Below are positions 51,642-63,640 of a DNA stretch of 64,000 bases, piece by piece. This stretch comes from Rhodamnia argentea. Its lineage: Eukaryota > Streptophyta > Magnoliopsida > Myrtales > Myrtaceae. The notes below the pieces were generated by a model, which saw only the letters and a program-made list of their open reading frames with translations, ran no database searches and was not told the origin of the DNA. A program made the translations under genes and the position numbers. The stretch covers positions 23,739,294 to 23,803,293 of the forward strand of contig NC_063155.1 of NCBI RefSeq assembly GCF_020921035.1, read 5' to 3'. Every line of letters begins with the position of its first letter. Position 1 is the first letter of the stretch.

Positions 51642-53695
51642 TCACCAATCCGGATGCAAATTCTGCAGGCCTTCAGGTGCAGTCAATTGTCCTAACCCTA
51701 TCATGCCGCCGTCGCCGGGACTTCTCTTAACCCCATTCCTGGAGTGCCCAGTCGGGTCAACCCCTAAGAAGTCAACTGTCATTTTTTCACCTCCTCCTGT
51801 GTAGTATTCTCCACCAAGTATATCGCCAGCGTTCCTATTGTCGTGCATAAAAAGTGCTGAGTCAGCCAATCCGACCTGTGGAACGGGATAACCGGTGCTC
51901 GGATTCTCCATTTCTAATGCATTATGTTTTCCGACATACAGCCTCGGGTCCGTATTGTTAACTACAGAACTTCCATCCTGCACTGACCCAGATGAGTTCA
52001 CCGGGCCACCGGATGAATAACCAGAAAATCCTCTGAATAGTATCGGAGAGATCATGTTGTCACTTGTTTTTGCACCCATTTCAGCAGCGTTCTGAAGCAA
52101 GGCCGTTGCAGACGTGTAAGCAGAGGCCATGCCGAGAGAGGAAAGGCTGTTCGATCCTCCAACCGAGGCCATACATGCTCGGGAAGCTCTTGGGTTATTG
52201 AAAGGATCCATTATAGTCGGTATCACAGCCCCTGCCGAGTTGAGAGCCAGTGGCCTCGGCGGGATGTCCATGTCCTCGTTACTAAAGGACAAGTTCATCA
52301 TAGAGTTTATGTTTGAGGAAGAATCGCCTGGCAAGGGGTTTAAGACCTCTTGAGTTTGGTTTTGCGACGTTCCTCCTTCAGAAGCTGCAAGGTTCTGATT
52401 CATTGTGTTATTTTCTTCTGTCGATGCATCGCAGAAGGCTCTATGCGTGACGAAGCTGTCTTTCCTGTGAATTGGTGTTGATAACAAGAAGTTACATCAG
52501 TCATTAGTGTTTCTCCCAATCCCCTTGAACTCAAAGTGAAAGTTGGCCTAGGAAATTCTTCAAAGAGAAACTTGCACATTGAAGAGCGTTCGATAGATCA
52601 TAGAGAACTGCGACTAGGGAAGTTTTACCTTGAGAAAATCGTCCCGCACTCGCAGCGATACTCTCTTGTCCCACAGATTTTGGTATGCGCTTTCCAATCT
52701 GATTGGACGGCATACCTCTTCGAGCACTTGTCGCACTTCCATTTCTTTTCTCCGTGCTTTCTGCAGTAGTGCTTCTTTATGCCGGTCAAATCGCCAAGAG
52801 CCCGGCTGGGGTCATGGTGCACACAGTTCGGCTCTGGGCAAATATAAACTCTCTTCTTGGCCTGTGTGCTTGGCCTCTGCTTTAGCTTCCAGGGCAAGTT
52901 GTGGCCTCTCCTGTGAAGCTGGAGGTTTTGATCTCTCTGAAATCCTTTATGGCACACCTCACAGATGTACCTGTTGGTTGCCATTAGAGTCCTTGGAGAT
53001 AGGGCTACAACTTCTGCTTCCGGGTCTGCAAAATTTTGTCATACCAACGAAAGAAACGATGCTTAGTTTCGCAAAACATAAATACTGTAATTTCTGCAGC
53101 TTATTCTAACCGAGGACTATGTAAGACGAAATAATCTTCCTCCCCTTCCTTTCTCAAAAGTATTAGTTGCAGATATCAGCTCCTTCCCATTTTTCAAGCA
53201 GACATTAATGATATTGAAAGACTCCACCATAGATTCTTGAAATGGCAGAGGCCCAGAGGCTTAGAGTTAACAGATGCGTTGTCAAGATTACATGTGTGCT
53301 TTGACTGAAACCTGTCGCGATTTTGTCCGAAGAGTTCACGTCAGAAGCCTAGTGTGAATTATAGCATTCATCTTGGTCACGTTGTACTCTAAAAGAAGTT
53401 CCCTCAACAGCTTTTGAAACAATAAGTTTGACGTACTACCAAAAGCATTTTTCCTTCTTAATTCAACTTATTGTGATGAGTACCATGCATCTTTATGGTG
53501 CAACTAAACGAAACACCTGTGCTTACCTGGGTTTCCCGGAAGGTTCCGCCTCTTCTTCGATGCTGTCGGGGGTGGAGGAGTGGCATCATCACCGCCGTTC
53601 TCAATCATGACAGGGCTTCCATTGGAGGACTGCGAGAAGTCATTGGCACTATGAAACAGTTCATCATCTTCAAAACCCTGAACATAGTTGGCCAT
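51642..53695 (-). CDS. INDETERMINATE-domain (IDD) C2H2 zinc-finger transcription factor
   Basis: Three exons on the minus strand, 53695-53527, 53025-52629 and 52464-51642, in phase, giving 462 residues. Family features in order: KKRRNLPGNPDPEAEVVALS with a nuclear-localisation KKRR at 47-50; finger 1 RYICEVCHKGFQRDQNLQLH (C78, C81, H94, H98); RVYICPEPNCVHHDPSRALG; KKWKCDKCSKRYAVQSDWKA; and YRCECGTIFSRKDSFVTHRA, the C2HC fingers used for SCARECROW/DELLA-type partners. The C-terminus has SATALLQNAAEMGA and MTVDFLGV, short motifs conserved in many IDDs. IDD proteins regulate root patterning, gravitropism, starch and flowering time; which member this is cannot be decided. The first ATG that gives an IDD-like N-terminus is used; upstream exons are not excluded. 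Confidence 0.93.
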
Positions 53696-55612
53696 ATTTG
53701 AAATGGCTCCAGTTATTATTTCACCAATGTTGGAAGGTGGGGAGCTGAATATAAATACACGATGCACGATGTAGAACTCGGGTTTTGCCGACAAAAGGAA
53801 GTGAAAATTCCAAGCAAAACTAGATCGAAATTGCGTGGTCCACGAAAGTAATATTATAGGCCAATTAAGAAATTCCTTGATGACAACATCTTCATGTCAA
53901 TAATGCTACCTGGTAAAACCAAGTATCATTCAGATTGAAACTGTAGAACTTGGGATCTGCTTGTCCCGTTTGGTTGTAGTAAGCAGAAGTCAGCTCATCT
54001 TTTGGACCGACCCTCCATTTCTTAATGGCGAGAATGAAGAGTTCATTCTGTGTGAACTCCATCGGTTCAACTTCAAGATCATTCTGAATAATCATTAACT
54101 AATACAAAGGCGTTGCCGTTCCTCTCGCGGCATGAAGACCACGAAATAAATAAGATTTCGGAGACATGAAGACAATAAGAACAAGGACCCGAAAGAGGGT
54201 GACAAAAGGAGAGATCCGTGTGAAGAGACAAGAAGTAGCCTTCTGGTTCAGTTTGTCTGAGTCTTGATTGCGAATGTGAAGACCTGCTTCTGTGATCATC
54301 CTTAGGATGCCCGTCAAAGGTTTTGGAGCACATATGTGCTTGTCGAGGACTTGTTGTCATTTAGCTTCAGGGTGGTTTGAACTAGTTAGTCGGAGAAGTG
54401 GCCATTGATGTGAAATTCTCCGTTTAAGTTGCGCGTTTTCCAAGCCGGTAATCTTAAAATTATAATGTAAATCAAAACAAATTTCGTAAAAAAAAAAAGG
54501 GCTTATTAGAAAGATAAAATACACCGTCTAAAAGATTTGCCCTCAAAATTGAATGCAACAGGAGAAGTGACTGGAGAAATGCTCTAATAGCATGTTTCTC
54601 CCACTTTCGAGAAATCTCGTGCTTTCCGTGACATTTCTCTTGAAAAGTTGTGCATAATCTGGATAGAGAAGAAGAAAAGGTGATGGCTAGGCAATTCTCA
54701 AACGCAACGTGTTAGTGACCGAAATTCAAGATTAGGAAATAACTTTGAAGGAGATTCAATTTGGAAATTACTTTTTTTTGAGAGATTTATTTTCACAAAA
54801 AAAAGAAGAAGAAGGAAGTTGTAGTTTCTACGTATCTTGTCTTATTTGGCAGGTAAAACACCCCTAACTCAGCACCATTTGTAGTTATGTAAACACCCTT
54901 AGGGTGGGTTTGGTTCGACATTTAGAAGTAGCATTTGGGCCCAAATGCTCCTTTGAAAAATGTTGAACCGTTTGGCAAGCATTTCGAAGGAGCATTTGGC
55001 CAAATATTCCTCTTGGGAAGGCTGAAAGCCCAATGCTAGAAACCCCAGCATTAGCTTTCAAGATTTGCATTCCCCCAAAGCTCTTTCCAAATGTCGAACC
55101 AAACCCACCCTTAATTCCTTTGGTTTGGTCAGCATTTCTGAATCCTTTGAAGGTATGACTTGGTCGATCCGCCTTCACCAAGTGCTTATGTAAACATTAT
55201 AGGGTTCAAAGGTCCGTATCCGAGGACGATCCTCCGTCTCACAGGATGCTTCACTTGGCGTCATCTCGAGTCGATCCCTCGGAAAAAAAAAAACGATACA
55301 TAGATCATGATAATTCCAATCCCGTGCTTTTACATGATCATTAGACAGTGTTTTTTTTTTTTTTTTGGGTGCTCTTCAACCGGAAAAATAAGCAAAAAAT
55401 TTTACAAATAGCAAAACAAAATACACGCAAAGGAGAGGGCTAATAGATTCTACTTCTTTAGCCCAACACAAACCTCGTCACCCAGAATCTTTCAAGCCCC
55501 ATAAATCAGAAAAGAAAAATGAAAGTAAAATAAAAGATAAATATAATAACTCCAAGACGGCAAACGCAAAATTACATATAAGATTTACAGAAATAGAAAT
55601 TATTGATGAAGG
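53696..55612. other. spacer between IDD and ERF genes
   Basis: About 53890-54360 has minus-strand open frames (67 and 93 codons). One reads MEFTQNELFILAIKKWRVGP and on; it is coding-like but not recognised, and could be an exon of an unknown gene or IDD leader sequence. A Tourist-like MITE lies at 54902-55110. T-runs and AT-rich sequence fill the rest. Confidence 0.35.
54902..55110. mobile_element. Tourist-like (PIF/Harbinger) MITE
   Basis: The ends are GGGTGGGTTTGGTTCGACAT and its exact inverse, with about 26-bp terminal repeats carrying one mismatch. The trinucleotide TTA flanks both sides (54899-54901 and 55111-55113), the PIF/Harbinger target preference. It is 209 bp and non-coding. Confidence 0.85.
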
Positions 55613-56530
55613 CTAAAAATAGTACGCAGATGACGAGCCCAAATCAAACCCATCCACGTCCACCTGCGGCATCCTCCCGAAGAGTGGACTGTGCTCCACG
55701 AACTCGTTCGGGTCAAAGCCCATGTTCGGCCCGTTTGACGGCCCGGGCACAGTACCGTTCAGGCTCTGCCCTTGAAGCCCCAAAAAGCCCGTGTCGGTCC
55801 AACCTCCGTGGCCCATATCCAAGCCCGAACCGTAGCAGCTGGACATGTCGGGCGGAAACGGTGGGAGCTCAGTCTCGTCGTAGGACTCCGGACGGGCTGC
55901 GTCCCCAAACTCTGCAATGCCCGTCACCGGATGGTAGGGCCCGCCGCCGAGAGATCCGTCGGCCCACCCGTTTTGGGCTGGTGGCCCGGATGTGAAGTCC
56001 ACGTTGCACGCGCTCACGGAGCCCGGGGAGTAAAACAGCTGATGATTGGGGTGGTTGCTGTTCTTGGTGCTTTGATGATGGTGGTGTTGGTGATGTGGCT
56101 GCTCTTGTTGTAGATGATGATGGTGAGATATGAAGAGTGCGGCGATGTCGTTGTGGGCCTCGTCGGGGGAGACGAGGGAGGTGACCGAGGAGCCCGGGGG
56201 CATGTCGGAGTAGACGAAGTTGGTCCGAGCCTTAGCGCCCCGCATGGACCGGGCGGCCCGGTCGTAGGCGAGGGCAGCCTCCTCAGCCGTGTCGAAGGTC
56301 CCGAGCCAGTGCCGCTCCTTGGTGGTAGGGTCCCGTATCTCCGCTGCGTACCGGCCCCACGGCCGCCGCCTCACCCCAAGGAACCTCGCCGTGGCTGCCC
56401 CGTCGTCATGGTGGGCTCGGAGCGGGGGCGGGGGCGGCTGGTGCTGCTGATGCTGGTTCTTTCTTTTGGTCTTCGAAGGCGATGGAGAGTTGACCGGTGA
56501 CGACGAGTTGGTGAAGTTGATGTGATCCAT
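55613..56530 (-). CDS. AP2/ERF transcription factor, subgroup VIIIb (LEP/ERF086/PUCHI-like)
   Basis: Single exon, 305 residues. One AP2 domain spans about residues 49-106 ([40 protein letters not shown]). It is immediately followed by [20 protein letters not shown] and SPDE, the signature shared by LEAFY PETIOLE, ERF086, PUCHI and grass FRIZZY PANICLE/BD1. That clade controls organ-boundary, lateral-root and inflorescence-meristem identity; assignment within it needs a tree. The N-terminus is Ser/Pro/His-rich, a His-rich tract follows (about 136-155), and [11 protein letters not shown] lies towards the C-terminus. A TATA-like TATTTAAA stands about 100 bases upstream (56629-56636). No intron, as usual for ERFs. 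Confidence 0.88.
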   Translation of the reverse strand: MDHINFTNSSSPVNSPSPSKTKRKNQHQQHQPPPPPLRAHHDDGAATARFLGVRRRPWGRYAAEIRDPTTKERHWLGTFDTAEEAALAYDRAARSMRGAKARTNFVYSDMPPGSSVTSLVSPDEAHNDIAALFISHHHHLQQEQPHHQHHHHQSTKNSNHPNHQLFYSPGSVSACNVDFTSGPPAQNGWADGSLGGGPYHPVTGIAEFGDAARPESYDETELPPFPPDMSSCYGSGLDMGHGGWTDTGFLGLQGQSLNGTVPGPSNGPNMGFDPNEFVEHSPLFGRMPQVDVDGFDLGSSSAYYF

Positions 56531-56628
56531 GAAAAGTGAAGTTGAGGAGTTTCAGGACGAGTTGCGTTGCGGCTGTGACTGTGACTGTGACTTTGGTCGT
56601 CTTAGGGCTCTGCATGGATCGTGGGGGG

Positions 56629-56636
56629 TTTAAATA
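56629..56636 (-). promoter_or_regulatory. TATA-like box of the ERF gene
   Basis: TATTTAAA on the minus strand, about 100 bases upstream of the ERF start codon and at a plausible distance for a short leader. A triple GTGACT repeat (about 56575-56592) lies between it and the ATG. Confidence 0.5.
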
Positions 56637-56639
56637 AGG

Positions 56640-58619
56640 AGGAGGTGGCTTTAATATAGAGACTCACGTCCGTTTGCAATTATTGTGGTTAACAAAGTTG
56701 TTAATTGCATTCAAACCCCTATTACTTTTGCATTAATGATGATATTTGACAATTAAATTAATCCCCCTTTTTTTCTCCCTAAAAGAGTTCAATACCCACT
56801 AATATTATTATTGGCTTTGTGTTGCAGTGTGGCCGAAATAGAAAATCAAAAACAAAATTGAAAATTGTTGCGCCTGAAATATTTGTGTTTTGGAGACTGT
56901 GGACACACGCTTCAAGCAGAAGCCGTTAGCCATGCATTAAACAGGCGTTAATGAAGAGAGTTAGTGATTTTCGAGAGATCGCTAAACTCAGTTTCCCTCG
57001 TTTCTTCTGAGTTAATCTGTTCAGCACAGACGAGGGCAAAACAGCAGTAGTTAAAGCTTTCTTAACCAGGAAGCAGTGACGAGGTTTGAGCATTTATGCT
57101 TTGTGAATCTCAGCCTCAGCGTTATTCTGTCTTCTCTCTTCTCTTGTGACCTGCTCTAGTCTCTCTCACCAGCTAATGTCTGCAAGTTTTGTTGAGGACC
57201 CTCGGCTTTGAATGTCATTGGCAAAAAATCTGAGTGAAGTCTTGATGAGGGTACGTACTTTCAGGATGATATGGAAGAAGATGATGGGTCAAATCCAAGA
57301 GTTACACGCTGAGAACACCTTATGCATTACACCGGTCTCAGATGTCATAGTGTCAAAGTGATCGGTAAAATTTCCTTGACTTGACAAGCTTTCTTGGAAG
57401 TTTGTGAAAAAAATTTCAAGATCCAAATGCGTGGTCCAAGCTTATATCCTGCTCTAATCATTTGCTCACCTAATCCAAACAGCCCTCCCCTCACATGTGA
57501 CCATCAGAGATTTTAGAGAATGAGTGCTGAGGTTTGTGCGTGTCTCTCTCTCTTCTTTCTTTCTTTCTATTCATTCCCAATCATAGAGCGTACCGAACCA
57601 GATCAATGCTATGATGATCCCCCTGAATGCTATCATGGAAAACGAAACGACCCCTCAAAAAGCATTCCTCCCAAAAGGCCATCATCAAAAGGACTTGAGG
57701 GTTCTTCTGCACCATATGATTGCTCAATCCATGCCTGTGGCCAATCCAATCATCAATCCCATATCGTCAGATGATTAAATCATCTGTCAGAAGAATCCAG
57801 CAAACCCCATCATCCCTTGTTTTATGCTTAAAAACCCTACCATTTTTTTTTGCCCCACCGACTTCTCAGCCTCGCGTTCTTTGAACGTCTGAGATCAGAA
57901 ACTAGTAGTAGATTTCTCTTTCCAAGCCCTTTGAACGTTCTTTTTCACAGCACGGTTTGAAAAAGCTCATGTTAACCTATATTCAATGCACGTCATAGAG
58001 ACCTAAAGAGAGTCTTGCGCTCGACACGAAGGAATATAATTATCTCAGCCATGTGCATCCCGTTTCGACCCAGATACAGATGATGATGATGATGATGATG
58101 ATGATATGTTCCACAAGGGCTCTCACTGCTTTTTCAACCCAAAGTTTGCTTTTTGATTGTTTTTTTTTTTTTAACGCCATGGGAGTGGCTTTTCCTTCTT
58201 TGATTATTCAGTGGATTTTGGACCTTCTTCGTTGCACGTTAGCATGGGAAGGGTAGAGACGCCTGAGGGGGAAAAATTTTATGCGTTGGGTTGCATGTGA
58301 GAGGGGGACACATAGGCAAAGCTTTCTTTTATTGAAGTTAGCAAAAATCTAGGTGAGACCTAGGAGTAAAAGTAAGACTAAAGGGTGCTCGAGGCCTTGA
58401 CGAAATAGAGAGGACTCGGTAAGAATTGAAAATGGCGCGCCATTTTCAAGATCTGCCATGTTTTCCTCAATCCCTTCTTCAACAAGTCCGATTGGTGAAC
58501 GATGTTCATCCGGTAACCTTGTCGATCAGAAGCATGATCGGAAATGGAGATGGAGGAAAATATAGCACTGCTGCAGAATTACTCCGCGACAACAAACTGG
58601 CTAGTGTTCACTATTTCGA
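56640..58619. other. gene-free spacer upstream of the ERF gene
   Basis: Probably includes distal ERF promoter sequence. A (GAT)n microsatellite lies at 58078-58104. The plus-strand frame at 57520-57774 is not recognised. No bounded repeat is seen. Confidence 0.35.
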
Positions 58620-58639
58620 CTTTAGGAAATTCCAATTGC

Positions 58640-58990
58640 CTCGTTAATAATGGGATTGGCTTCGTGGGTATGAGGCGCACAACATGAGTTTGATTCTCAC
58701 ACGTCATTGAGTGTAAACAATTTCGTGTTTTGGCCACTTATCTATTAGGGTTATTCCACATCGGTTGTGGAAGGAGGCTAGTGGTCGGTTTATAAATGTG
58801 AGGAAAAATCTCATCTTTTGAGCTAGCTTTTAAGATAGGAGATGCCCAAGACCACCCAACATTATCCAAGTCCCGACTCGCATCTTACCTAGGCTATGAA
58901 GTCAATTGGTTATCGCAGATTTCCCAGTGTTTCCACATTGGGAAGTCAAAAAGGGTGATGTGTAGTCGATCTATACATAGTCTCAATAGG
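58640..58990 (+). mobile_element. possible LTR-type fragment
   Basis: Contains CCACATCGGTTGTGGAAGG, GAGCTAGCTTTTAAGAT and GATGCCCAAGACCA, words often seen near the ends of plant LTR elements. It is preceded by a B-box-like AGTTTGATTCTCAC (about 58688). No internal genes or paired repeat were found. Treated as an old, broken fragment. Confidence 0.3.
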
Positions 58991-61900
58991 GTAGATTTTC
59001 CTTTTATTGTTCTTGCATTTGATAGATTGAAGGACAAATGCAAATCCTTCTCAAGATTAAGTCTCTAACAAGGACTAGCACAACAGAGGGGAAAAAAAAA
59101 ATCATCTTCTTTGATGTTACTTAAAGTCCGAGATTGCTCTATCTCTCTACCGGTCTACCCCCTTCATGTGCAAGCACATGAGAAATAGTGGAAATTCATG
59201 ATTGCCTCGCTTCATTAAATAAACAAGAAACAAAAGGGTCTCTCAGCCTGATCAAAAGTAATCGAAATATAATGTAAATGAAGAATAAACTATTGCATTG
59301 GGAAGCCAAAAAAAAAACCTACCCCTTGGTGATCCCTAACCTAAAACACAGTAAACAAACATACTTAGACTCTTTCATTACTTGGGTCATGCAAATTAAT
59401 ATTACAAACCTCGTATTTTCCTAAGGACGTTTACTAGGATTTGGTTTCTAGCGACTCGTGTCTGACCAAAACTTGTCCCACCAAAATTTTTTAAGCGAAG
59501 GCATTGTATTTAAGTCTAACGACGGTGGAGAAAACCTTCTTTACTGGATATCATACGTGTATGGAGATTCGGTTAACATAGTTAATTTGTGAAAATTAAT
59601 GGTATCGAGGAAATTTTTTTTACTGTGTCAACAAAGTGTGAGAATTAGGCCTTACAATAAACGAGTCAAGGCTAGTCTATAATGGAGGAGTCCATCAGTC
59701 ATGGTTTAGGGTTTCTATGCTTCCTAGTCCAACTTTTGTGCCATTGTTTTCTTGGAAGTAGAAAACAATTAGGAAGTGAGGACAAGAATTGGCACAAACG
59801 TCTGGTGAAACTCAAGCTTGATTACGACATCCATGTGGCACCCAATATTGACCTTCGAGATAGGTATGTCGGACAACACGATCCTCAGCTATAGCTTCCT
59901 AAGTGAAAAGTCAGATGGCACGAACGGTGAATATAGTTGATAATATATTTGCAAAATAATTTCAACATTTTGTTAACGCGTGTGACGGAGACACTTGATA
60001 AACGTTCAAATCTAGAAATTTTCAGAGCGTCATCTTTCTCGTATTATGCACACTCTGTGGGATTTTTTAAAATGAAGACATTTCTTTATCGAAGTCGACC
60101 AACTTAGTGCGCCAATCGAAAACTCTTGTCAACAAGATCCTTAGATTAGAAGGGCTACCGTAGTTACGGTCGCATTTCTTCTAGATAGCACAAAATCGAC
60201 GCGCGAAGCTTCGCTGGTCAAGAGCCTCTCGCAAAAATACCGAACGCAACGATACAAAGCTAGCACATGTTAATAATTCTTTTGGGGAATAGGGAAGTAG
60301 GTGCGTGTGTACATGGAACCAGTTTGACAAATGGACAATCCCCAGGACTTACACCTTTGAATTATTACACTATCGAGAACAAACACGACCGCACCCTCTA
60401 GTCAAAACCTCAAATTCCGGGGAGAATCATGGCACTCAACACGTCAAAGAAGAACATCCAAAGCAAGAACACAGCCGTGCACGCTCCCTCGAACCTCGAT
60501 CCATCTTGAATTCTTTTCTCGATTACCATAATCATAGTTGACTCGGACAAGGACTTGAGAATCCGTATTCTTAACACCACCATTGTTAGAGAAATGGCTT
60601 GTCCATTGACGATGGGGAGGGGTTGCTTTTCGAAGTTTGCGATCGAGTAGAGACTATCTCACATATGCTTTTCCCACTTGCCCAAGTTGAGCAAGCTTAT
60701 GAGTAATTCCCACGATTTCCAATCACCGCCCTGAATGGTCCCGTCCGACCGACGGTGGAGATTGCACGACGAGAAAAGTAACTTCGGCGACAGTTACATC
60801 ACGTATCAAGTGTCACTGATTTCTATCGACGTGATCTCTTGTTCAAAAGCAAATTTTCTTGCATGACATATTACATGTAATATAAGAGATATTTTCGAAA
60901 ATGACATTTGTAATAAGTGGCTGCACTCGAAGAAAGTTTCCTTGAAAATTGAAGTGATGTGATGGATATAAATCGTGAATGGTTTTGAACTTTTTACAAG
61001 GATCTGCTCCAGCGAAATGGAAGTTTGAGAAGATTTTTAAAATTTTGAGTAGACGGACAGCGAGTTTTTTCTTCCTCTTGTAATTATTCCACAGCAATAG
61101 CACAATCAACATTCAATCAATCGAGACTTCTGAAAAGTAGCAAGTTGGTAGCGATTGAGTCACCAACCAGATGGAAAACTGAGCCGAATGAACCCAAAAT
61201 GGTAATTCTCTTCTTCTGTCTTCTTTATTTGGACTTTAGGAATTTCATATTATAGAAGTGTACGTGTGGGGGTATTAGGTGAAAAAAAACTCCGCATCGA
61301 AGATGTCATGAAATATTGAGTAATTGATATATCTTAGTTGAATTATAGTTTATTGCCTTAAATTTTTGAATGAAAGTCAATCCAGCTGCAATATTGATCC
61401 AGGCTTATGCTGTGCCCATCTAGCAATGTGATATTAGAGTCAACCGTGTATGGCATCCTCTTGCTTTCTACCAAGCTTGTAGCCGAAGGAGATGGAGGCG
61501 GAGTATGAAAGGTAGGTGTTACCGTCACCAACATCTGCCGAATTTGATCGAGCCAAGGTGGAGATTCTCAAGCCTGAGATAAAATTGGCGCCGGAAGAAT
61601 CGGCGAAGGTAGAATCTAGGCCAAAGTCTTTGTGGTTGCACGAGAAAAGAGAAGCATGGAGATAGATGCAGTCGAAGTGATGAAAGAGAAGGCATTTCGT
61701 GGCCAAATGCGGAAAGGAGCTATGAGATTGCCGTCACTTTCATGTAAGCTCTCTCTCACCGCGACTCTGTAATTCTCTCACCTTTTGCCCCATGTAACGC
61801 GGGAGAGAGAGAGAAGCTGCCTTTGACTTGCTTTACCATCGAATCTGTCTATTTCCTGCCTTGAACCTGGAGATTCATGGGATTCCCAATTTGACCCTTT

Positions 61901-62389
61901 TGATGCTCAATAAGACCATAATCTCATCAATAGGTATGCGATTCTGCTGGTAAAGAAATTGAAGGGTGGGGGACGCTAGTATCATACGTGCGGGGTTTGA
62001 CTTACGCACTCTGCGAATAAGCAGAGCAAAATTCAGAAAGAGCTGAGTTAGATATAGGATAGACTATTTGGTGTCATTGTGTTAAAACCGGACCACAATC
62101 CAAATCCGAACAAAAAAACTTTGTGCATTTTGGATTGGATTCGAGATTCTATTTAGGTAATGGAAAAAAACCCTTTCTTTTTGCCTGTTCGAGTTGTATC
62201 TATTTGGTTTAGTTCATAACCTAAACTGAACCACCGAAACCTACTATCCTACGGACTTACGGGTACGGCTTAACTTTGTCTCGGGCCCTAAATTGAGAAT
62301 CCCTTCATGCTTCTTCTTGTCTGCTTTGTTGCAATCCTATGAAATCCTTCATGAGAATGGGAAAATTATCCAAAAAATTCTAAACATAT
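58991..62389. other. gene-free spacer
   Basis: Mixed AT-rich sequence with small open frames (for example minus 61440-61706 and plus 59682-59894), none with recognisable family motifs. No RNA genes or bounded repeats were identified. Confidence 0.35.
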
Positions 62390-63160
62390 AAGGTGCGTTT
62401 GGTGGACTGGATGTAACTCCGGATAGAATAAAAATTATCCCATCTAGTGTTTGGAAGAATACTGGATTCGGATATGTTCGGATATAAGCCTGATAAAAAA
62501 ATTCCACCTAGGAGGTGGGATAAAGCTGGATAAGATATCTAATATATAAGCAAATGAAAAAAAAAGAAAAAAGAGAAGACGCTTCCTCTTCTCCATTCGA
62601 CATTGTCCTCTTTGCACCTCTCAATCAATCTCTCTTCTCGACGTTGGCTCACCACCACCGCCCTCAAGGAGAATTTTTTGATGATCTCCAAAGAGGGAGT
62701 TCATACTCTTCTTTGCTTTCAAGGCCAAGGAGATCGCTCTCTTTCTTCTCTACTTGAAGCCAATACTCTCCCATCGATCAATTGACCGAAGCACCTCACT
62801 GATAAGGAGTGAAAACTCTCCAGCCTACGAAAAAACGTAATCAACTCGTTCGGAATGCCTTAGCACATCGTTTCCTCTCTCGAGCAGAAGAAAGCTCACT
62901 AACGCTTGGAACAACTAAAACAAGCGAGCTAAAAAAAGAGGCTGGATTTCTCTTTTCATGTTGATCGTCAATGCCATCGCTGCACATCCTCTTTGATTTG
63001 ATTGTATTAGGCAAGTGAGATTTTCAAAGATCTTCAAAGATTTTTATCCTATCTTGAATTGCACCAAACATGTGATAAGATTTTCCACAATTCGAAAGAT
63101 ATTTGCAGAATTTCTAATCCAATCTTATCCTAACCTATCCCAATCCAATTTAGTCATAAG
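62390..63160. repeat. candidate DNA transposon remnant
   Basis: The left side has GGTGCGTTTGGTGGACTGGA and GGATAAGATATC-like words; the right side has TTTTATCCTATCTTG, GCACCAAACATGTGATAAGA and CTTATCCTAACC, partly the inverse. This suggests a hAT- or Harbinger-type element with worn ends. No target duplication was identified. Confidence 0.35.
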
Positions 63161-63164
63161 TCTA

Positions 63165-63640
63165 ATAAAAAAAAAATCAGTCAGAAGCCTTTAATTTTGT
63201 CAATTGAATCCTAAACATTTTTATGTTTTGTCAATTGAGTTCATGCGGTCAATTTTGATCGAAAATTATTGATGTGGACGCCAACCGTCCGACGTGGCAC
63301 AATGTACGCCGATGTAGATAATATTTAATTATATTTTAGTATTTTTTTGAATTTTTATTGATTGTTTTCTTTTATTTTTCTTTTTTTTCCTTTTTCCCTT
63401 TCTTTCATTTTTTTTTTCCTTTGTGTGGCCGATGAGGGTTGTCGGGCCCTCGCTAGCCATAGGCGAGGGTCGAGACGCCGCCACAATTGACAAGGTTGGC
63501 ATCGCCAACGGCCGAAGAGGGCTCAATGACCCTCAACCGGTGGGTGGCGAGAGCCCCGCGACCCGCGCCGATGACATGGGAAAAAAAAGGAAAAAAAAAA
63601 TAAAAAAATCAATAAAACGATCGAAATATTGCACATTTTT
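63165..63640. repeat. long-TIR repeat with GC-rich core, GTCAATTGAGTTC family
   Basis: The left arm has GTCAATTGAATCC, GTCAATTGAGTTCATGCGGT and GACGTGGCAC blocks, then T-runs. A GC-rich core (about 63425-63575, GGGCCCTCGCTAGCC and AGGCGAGGGTC) follows, then A-runs and AATCAATAAAACGATCG. It is the same style as the elements at 38517-39056 and about 34925-35590. No coding sequence. Confidence 0.45.
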
